NCBI GenBank assembly: GCA_903883985.1 | Contig: CAISDD010000272.1 | Location: 1-9,945, forward strand | DNA length: 9,945 bases | From: an uncultured Pseudomonadota bacterium | Lineage (GTDB): Bacteria > Pseudomonadota > Gammaproteobacteria > Burkholderiales > Thiobacillaceae | Direction: 5' to 3' | Shown: positions 6,501 to 9,945 of the stretch, one piece after another | How positions within the stretch are numbered: the first letter of the stretch is position 1 | Layout: each line of letters opens with the position of its first letter | Position numbers and translations under genes: made by a program | Notes under the pieces: model-generated | The model's input: the letters and a program-made list of their open reading frames with translations, nothing else | The model's database searches: none | Told to the model about the DNA's origin: nothing

Positions 6501-7201
6501 AATGGCTCCTGTCCCTGTTCGGCCGCAAGCCGGAACTGACGCGAGAACAGGCCGCGCGCTTGGCCGCCTGGCGAGCCTTGCCGCTCCCCGTGCTGGACAC
6601 CGAATTCGCGGCGAGCCGCTACGTCGTGGTGGACGTGGAGACCAGCGGCCTGAACCTGGCTCGCGACCGGCTCATCGCCATCGGCGCGGTTGCCATCGCC
6701 GACGGCGAGATACGCCTGGCCGACAGCATGGAAATCGTCGTACAACAACAGCGCATCAGCGATCACGCCAACATCCTGATCCACGGCATCGGCGGCACCG
6801 CGCAAGCGGAGGGTGTACCGCCTGCCGAGGCCATGCTGGCCTTCCTGGAGTACCTGGGGCGATCCCCGTTGATCGCCTTCCACGTCACTTTCGACAAGAC
6901 CATGATAGACCGCGCCCTCAAGACCGGGCTGGGCCTCGCATTCAAACACCCCTGGAGCGATCTGGCCTACGTCGCTCCCGCCCTCTATCCCGAACTGGCA
7001 AGCGCCAACCGCTCTCTCGACGACTGGATGGGGCGCTTCGGCATCAGCAATTACGCCCGCCACAGCGCCCTGGCCGATGCCTTGTCCACGGCGGAGCTGA
7101 TGCTGGCACTTCGGGAACGGATGCGCACCCGGCATGTCGGTAATTTCAGAAACCTGGTCCACCTGGAAAAAGCTCAGCGCATGACCATCTGGGCCGGCTG
7201 A
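6497..7201 (+). CDS. 3'-5' exonuclease of the DEDDh (DnaQ/Pol III epsilon-like) family
   Basis: This 234-residue protein has all DEDDh motifs: ExoI VVVDVETSG (Asp46, Glu48), ExoII LIAFHVTFDKTMID (Asp133) and ExoIII ARHSALADAL (His189, Asp194). It should therefore be an active two-metal exonuclease on single-stranded DNA, RNA or small oligonucleotides. An N-terminal extension of about 40 residues (MKWLLSLFGRKPELTREQAARLAAW) is typical of the stand-alone proteins encoded next to DUF294/CBS proteins and separates them from true DnaQ. The chromosomal polymerase subunit would normally lie beside rnhA, which it does not here. The start ATG at 6497 shares bases with the upstream TGA, so translation is coupled and the two products are probably made in fixed ratio. 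The substrate is unknown. Confidence 0.92.
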   Translation: MKWLLSLFGRKPELTREQAARLAAWRALPLPVLDTEFAASRYVVVDVETSGLNLARDRLIAIGAVAIADGEIRLADSMEIVVQQQRISDHANILIHGIGGTAQAEGVPPAEAMLAFLEYLGRSPLIAFHVTFDKTMIDRALKTGLGLAFKHPWSDLAYVAPALYPELASANRSLDDWMGRFGISNYARHSALADALSTAELMLALRERMRTRHVGNFRNLVHLEKAQRMTIWAG

Positions 7202-7210
7202 ATCAGGCGA

Positions 7211-7216
7211 TAAAAT
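7211..7216 (+). promoter_or_regulatory. Possible -10 box of the wrbA operon
   Basis: TAAAAT, within GATAAAAT, is one mismatch from the sigma-70 -10 consensus and lies 37 bases before the wrbA ATG. No -35 hexamer is recognisable at 16-18 bases upstream. Read-through from the exonuclease gene, 52 bases upstream, is equally possible. Confidence 0.3.
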
Positions 7217-7230
7217 CCCCTTCTCCGCCT

Positions 7231-7251
7231 CCCCCTCCCCACCGCCCACCC
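7231..7251 (-). other. Potential G-quadruplex motif before the wrbA start codon
   Basis: On the minus strand four G runs (3, 3, 4 and 5 G) are separated by loops of 1, 4 and 1 bases, which fits the standard quadruplex pattern. On the plus strand the leader is almost pure C/T from 7217 to the ATG at 7254 and holds no Shine-Dalgarno sequence. Whether it folds or regulates anything is not known. Confidence 0.5.
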
Positions 7252-7253
7252 TC

Positions 7254-7964
7254 ATGAAAGAAATCCTGGTCCTCTATTACAGCCTGCACGGCTCGGTAAA
7301 GCAGTTGGCGCAGCATCTGGCGCATGGCGTTGAGTCTGTGCCCGGCATGCAGGCACGGGTGCGCACCGTGCCCAGGCTGATGACCGAACGCGACGCGCCG
7401 GCCAGACAGGTGCCGGATGCAGGCGCGCCCTTCGCGAGCCACGCGGATATGCAGGAGTGCGTCGCCTTGGCGCTGGGCTCCCCTACCCGATTCGGTAACA
7501 TGGCGGCGACCATGAAACATTTCCTGGATGGCACCTCCGGCCTGTGGCTGAACGGCGATCTGGTCGACAAACCGGCCTGCGTGTTCACCTCGAGCGCGAG
7601 CCTGCACGGCGGCCAGGAAAGCACACTCCTATCCATGATGCTGCCTTTGCTGCACCACGGCATGATCGTGGTTGGCCTGCCCTACGCCAACCCCGAGTTG
7701 AGTCAAACCCGTTCCGGCGGCACGCCTTATGGCGCCAGCCATTGGGCCGGGCCGGACGGGCGCGAACCGATCACCGAAGAGGAGCGCAAGCTGGCCTTCG
7801 CTCTGGGTAAACGCCTGGCGGGAATCGCCAGCCTGTTGAACGTCGTGCAGCCACGCACGATGCCCCTCTCCAGCGAACCGCCGCCCGCCGCACCCAGCAC
7901 CCCGCTCCCGCCGGAAGTGGAACTGGGTGTGAGGGTAGGCGGGAGTGATGGATTGTCAGCATGA
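7254..7964 (+). CDS. wrbA: NAD(P)H:quinone oxidoreductase, WrbA flavodoxin-like family
   Basis: WrbA-family FMN proteins reduce quinones by two electrons in the cytoplasm and protect against redox cycling. The 236-residue product starts with the flavodoxin strand KEILVLYYS and the FMN phosphate loop SLHGSVKQLA. It continues with the isoalloxazine-binding GSPTRFGNMAATMKHFLDGTSGLW (75-98) and the family signatures SLHGGQESTLLSMMLPLLHHGM and SGGTPYGASH. The enzyme core ends near residue 195. A Pro/Ser-rich tail of about 40 residues (200-236, with PPPAAPSTPLPP) is extra compared with the usual length of about 200. There is no Shine-Dalgarno sequence before the start, which lies after a C-rich leader. 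Its TGA overlaps the start codon of the HugZ-type gene (ATGA at 7961), so it leads a three-gene operon. Confidence 0.94.
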   Translation: MKEILVLYYSLHGSVKQLAQHLAHGVESVPGMQARVRTVPRLMTERDAPARQVPDAGAPFASHADMQECVALALGSPTRFGNMAATMKHFLDGTSGLWLNGDLVDKPACVFTSSASLHGGQESTLLSMMLPLLHHGMIVVGLPYANPELSQTRSGGTPYGASHWAGPDGREPITEEERKLAFALGKRLAGIASLLNVVQPRTMPLSSEPPPAAPSTPLPPEVELGVRVGGSDGLSA

Positions 7965-8680
7965 GCGAGCTTGGCAAGAACCAGGGCGATGCAGCCCGCC
8001 ACTTCGTGCGCGGCCAGCACAGCGGCGTGCTGTCCACGCTGTCGAAGCGGCTGGACGGTTATCCCTTCGGCTCGGTCGCCCCCTTCATCCTGGATCATTC
8101 CGGTTGCCCGGTGATCCTGATCTCCGACATCGCCGAGCACACCAGGAATATCGCCGCAGACCCGCGCGTCTCCCTGATCGTGCAGCCTTACAACCCGGAC
8201 ATGCAGGTGGCGGGCAGGGTGACGATCATCGGCCAGGCACTACGCCTGGCGGACAAGGAACCCTTGGGCCCACGCTATCTGCGCTTCCATCCGCAAGCGA
8301 AGAACTATTTCGCGATGCACGACTTTCAGTTTTATCGCATCGAACCCGTACGCATCCGTTACATCGGCGGCTTCGGCCGGATTCACTGGGTAGATCCAGC
8401 CGCCTACCTCTGCGCCTGCGGCCCGCTCGCCCCGCAGGAGAGCGACATCATTGCGCACATGAACCAGGATCATGGCGACAAGCTCATCGCCTACTGCCGC
8501 CATGTGCATGGTGTGGAAACGGCAACCGCGACCCTGCTGGGCATTGATCCGGACGGCTTCGATGTGGGCACGGATACAAACGTCTTGCGCTTCGCATTCG
8601 ATGCCCCGGTGTATGACGCTGGTGCTGCGCGCCAGGCGCTGGAGGCTCTGGCGCAGGCCGCACGCGTCACCCACCCATGA
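7961..8680 (+). CDS. HugZ-like pyridoxamine-phosphate-oxidase-fold protein with DUF2470 domain
   Basis: The 239-residue protein has an N-terminal split beta-barrel of the PNPOx type (about 10-145: GQHSGVLSTLSKRLDGYPFGSVAPFILD, ISDIAEHTRNIAADPRVSLI). Its C-terminal DUF2470 domain spans about 155-235 and contains HMNQDHGDKLIAYC. This is the layout of HugZ-type heme-degrading or heme-binding proteins and of the plant glutamyl-tRNA-reductase-binding protein; most such proteins bind heme or flavin in the barrel. Cytoplasmic; no signal peptide. Whether this one cleaves heme cannot be read from the sequence. It lies between wrbA and the DUF2069 gene and overlaps both by ATGA, so it is translated from the same mRNA as a flavin reductase that could in principle act as an electron source (inference). 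Confidence 0.9.
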   Translation: MSELGKNQGDAARHFVRGQHSGVLSTLSKRLDGYPFGSVAPFILDHSGCPVILISDIAEHTRNIAADPRVSLIVQPYNPDMQVAGRVTIIGQALRLADKEPLGPRYLRFHPQAKNYFAMHDFQFYRIEPVRIRYIGGFGRIHWVDPAAYLCACGPLAPQESDIIAHMNQDHGDKLIAYCRHVHGVETATATLLGIDPDGFDVGTDTNVLRFAFDAPVYDAGAARQALEALAQAARVTHP

Positions 8681-9018
8681 GCGCCACCTTGCTGCGTAAC
8701 CTGGCGTCCGCCAGCCTGATCGCGCTGATTGCGCTGTGCGTGGCCTGGGAACTCTGGCTGGCCCCCTTGCGTCCGGGTGGCTCCTGGCTGGTATTGAAGG
8801 TGTTGCCACTCTTGCTTCCACTGTTCGGCATCCTCCATGGCCGCGTCTACACGTACCGATGGTCCACCTTACTGATTTGGCTTTACTTTACCGAGGGCAC
8901 GGTGCGCGCCTGGTCAGATCGTAGCAATTCCGCAACATTGGCGGCTCTGGAAATCGCGCTGTCCTTACTGTTTTTTGCCACCGCAGCCTGGTACACCCGC
9001 AAGATTCCACGTAGTTGA
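8677..9018 (+). CDS. DUF2069 small inner-membrane protein
   Basis: This 113-residue integral membrane protein of unknown function has about four hydrophobic segments (8-29, 35-53, 61-72 and 85-106). It carries the characteristic family stretch YFTEGTVRAWSD (70-81) between the third and fourth segments. Length and topology fit DUF2069, which in many beta- and gammaproteobacteria is encoded directly after a wrbA-type gene; here the HugZ-like gene lies between them. The start ATG at 8677 overlaps the preceding stop (ATGA) and no ribosome site is visible, so translation is likely coupled. It ends the operon. Confidence 0.88.
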   Translation: MSATLLRNLASASLIALIALCVAWELWLAPLRPGGSWLVLKVLPLLLPLFGILHGRVYTYRWSTLLIWLYFTEGTVRAWSDRSNSATLAALEIALSLLFFATAAWYTRKIPRS

Positions 9019-9035
9019 CCCCGCTTGGGGGGGTT
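9017..9035 (+). repeat. C-run/G-run hairpin after the wrbA operon
   Basis: Immediately at the DUF2069 stop, GACCCC can pair with GGGGTT around the loop GCTTGGG, a 5-6 bp stem (the outermost pair would be G-T). No U tract follows, so termination is doubtful. The local text TTGACCCCGCTTGGGGGG resembles the TTG/C-run/TTGGGGGG part of the pgeF insertion. Confidence 0.3.
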
Positions 9036-9056
9036 CGTAGTCCGCGTTGTAGAGAA

Positions 9057-9085
9057 TTGACGACATTGCCATCCGCTTATAGACT
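9057..9085 (+). promoter_or_regulatory. Candidate sigma-70 promoter of the cytochrome gene
   Basis: TTGACG (9057-9062, 5 of 6 matches to the -35 consensus) is followed after 17 bases by TAGACT (9080-9085, 4 of 6). An overlapping alternative, TATAGA, has a 15-base spacer. Transcription would start near 9092, leaving a leader of about 20 bases with a strong ribosome site. Confidence 0.5.
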
Positions 9086-9100
9086 CCCCTCTCCCTCCAT

Positions 9101-9107
9101 AAGGAAG
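9101..9107 (+). promoter_or_regulatory. Strong ribosome binding site of the cytochrome gene
   Basis: AAGGAAG lies five bases before the ATG at 9113. It is the best Shine-Dalgarno sequence in the window and selects this ATG over the in-frame ATG codons at codons 4 and 14. Confidence 0.75.
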
Positions 9108-9112
9108 CTCCC

Positions 9113-9880
9113 ATGTCCAGTATGAATACCGTGTACTTCAAATATCTGCCCATGTCCACCCGTGTGCTCTTCAGTTGCGTGCTGCTAGTGTTTGGGCTGG
9201 CCTACAGTATGGCCATGATTCAGGTGTGGGTGACCCACGTCGGCCTGGACGGCAAGAGCTACCTCACCGCCAAGGATTTGATGATTTCTTATGGTGGAAA
9301 CAAGGAAGGCACCAAGATGGAAACCGCCCTGAAGGGCCCCATGTCTGCGATGCTGGACGACGCGGGCAAGAAGGTGGTTGCCACTTGGCTGCACAAGGGC
9401 GCCCCCCAGGACGAGTTCGATAAGAACATCAACCCCATCGTGCAGGAACATTGCGTGGTCTGCCACAACAAGGCGGCCAACCCCAACTTGCCCGATTACA
9501 CCACGTGGGAAGGCGTTCATAAAGTCGCCCTGACCGACACGGGCATGACGGTGCCGACCCTGGTGCGAGTCTCCCACATCCACTTGTTCTCGATCACCTT
9601 CATCTTCTTCATCGTCGGCTTCATTTTCACCCACGCCTATATTCGGCCCACATGGTTTAAGTGCGTGGTCGTCGCCACTCCCTTCCTGTCCCTGATCATC
9701 GACGTAGCCTCTTGGTACCTGACAAAAATGTGGGAAGGCTTTGCTTGGGTGGTTCTCATCTCCGGCACCCTCATGGGCACCTCGTTCGCCATCATGTGGC
9801 TAATCTCCATGTATCAGATGTGGCTGGGCAAAGTGCCCGCAGCCATTGGCGAGGACGGAAAGGTACCCTGTATCAAATAA
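9113..9880 (+). CDS. Integral-membrane monoheme c-type cytochrome
   Basis: The 255-residue protein has an N-terminal membrane anchor (about 18-40), a periplasmic domain and three C-terminal membrane helices (about 157-177, 184-204 and 208-232). The domain carries one heme c site, CVVCH (Cys114, Cys117, His118), in the context NPIVQEHCVVCHNKA. This resembles the planctomycete-type cytochrome c segments that begin with 'I.PI....C..CH'. No distal Met ligand is obvious. His155, His157 and His174 at the ends of the first C-terminal helix (SHIHLFSI, FTHAYI) could ligate a b-type heme or form a quinone site; this is inference. I recognise the architecture as a poorly characterised family in respiratory betaproteobacteria but can assign no reaction. 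It appears to be transcribed alone from its own promoter. A role in electron transfer between the quinone pool and periplasmic carriers is plausible. Confidence 0.85.
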   Translation: MSSMNTVYFKYLPMSTRVLFSCVLLVFGLAYSMAMIQVWVTHVGLDGKSYLTAKDLMISYGGNKEGTKMETALKGPMSAMLDDAGKKVVATWLHKGAPQDEFDKNINPIVQEHCVVCHNKAANPNLPDYTTWEGVHKVALTDTGMTVPTLVRVSHIHLFSITFIFFIVGFIFTHAYIRPTWFKCVVVATPFLSLIIDVASWYLTKMWEGFAWVVLISGTLMGTSFAIMWLISMYQMWLGKVPAAIGEDGKVPCIK

Positions 9881-9945
9881 TCATCCTTGAATAGGTCTGT
9901 GTTCGGCGACGAAGTGCTCATTCCAACGAATCACCTCGTCGTCCC
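9881..9945 (-). CDS. 3' end of an unidentified gene, cut by the window edge
   Basis: Reading leftward from the right edge, one frame is open for 20 codons and ends DDEVIRWNEHFVAEHRPIQG before a TGA at 9883-9881, directly abutting the cytochrome stop codon. The composition (acidic, aromatic, no low-complexity run) looks like a real protein C terminus. Sixty-five bases are too few to prove coding, and no family is recognised. Confidence 0.4.
   Translation of the reverse strand, partial: DDEVIRWNEHFVAEHRPIQG

Noticed and set aside
6205..7143. Plus-strand open frame spanning the DUF294 and exonuclease genes in another frame
   Set aside because: Its translation is Arg/Pro/Gly-rich without motifs, while both real genes retain theirs throughout.
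9905..9943. Imperfect inverted repeat as a terminator of the cytochrome gene
   Set aside because: GGCGACGAAGTG can pair with CACCTCGTCGTCC with one mismatch, but it lies inside a likely minus-strand coding end, and no U tract is visible before the edge.

Overview
The window looks like chromosomal DNA of a GC-rich betaproteobacterium. The evidence is the divergent bamD / rluD-pgeF arrangement, the betaproteobacterial style of the WrbA, DUF2069 and CBS/DUF294 proteins, and dense ATGA stop-start overlaps. A membrane-anchored c-type cytochrome at the right end would suit a respiratory or chemolithotrophic member (Nitrosomonadales or Rhodocyclales type), but the genus cannot be fixed from the sequence. 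Ten genes account for nearly everything, and no gene-free stretch exceeds about 135 bases.

Left part (1-2678): bamD (outer-membrane assembly lipoprotein) runs leftward and rluD (23S rRNA pseudouridine synthase) plus pgeF (peptidoglycan editing factor) run rightward from a 34-base divergent gap. Two mobile-looking small elements are in this part. At the left edge the last 14 codons of bamD are tandemly duplicated with a GC-rich REP-like palindrome, and the bamD stop codon has moved into that palindrome. Inside pgeF there is an in-frame, hairpin-rich insertion of about 72 bases.

Middle (2691-4522, minus strand): ugd (UDP-glucose 6-dehydrogenase, precursor supply for acidic polysaccharide) is convergent with pgeF. 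Upstream of it lies a gene for a secreted protein of unknown function. Its N-terminal cysteine motif resembles DUF4124 and is followed by eleven in-register 12-residue repeats.

Right part (4656-9880, plus strand): a cNMP-like/CBS/DUF294 protein with a degraded nucleotidyltransferase active site is translationally coupled to a DEDDh (DnaQ-type) exonuclease. Next comes an operon of a WrbA-type quinone oxidoreductase, a HugZ/DUF2470-type heme-binding protein and a small DUF2069 membrane protein, each joined by an ATGA overlap. A separate gene with its own promoter and strong ribosome binding site encodes an unusual integral-membrane monoheme cytochrome c. The last 65 bases appear to hold the 3' end of a minus-strand gene whose stop codon abuts the cytochrome stop codon.

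No rRNA, tRNA, insertion sequence, CRISPR array or convincing intrinsic terminator was found.
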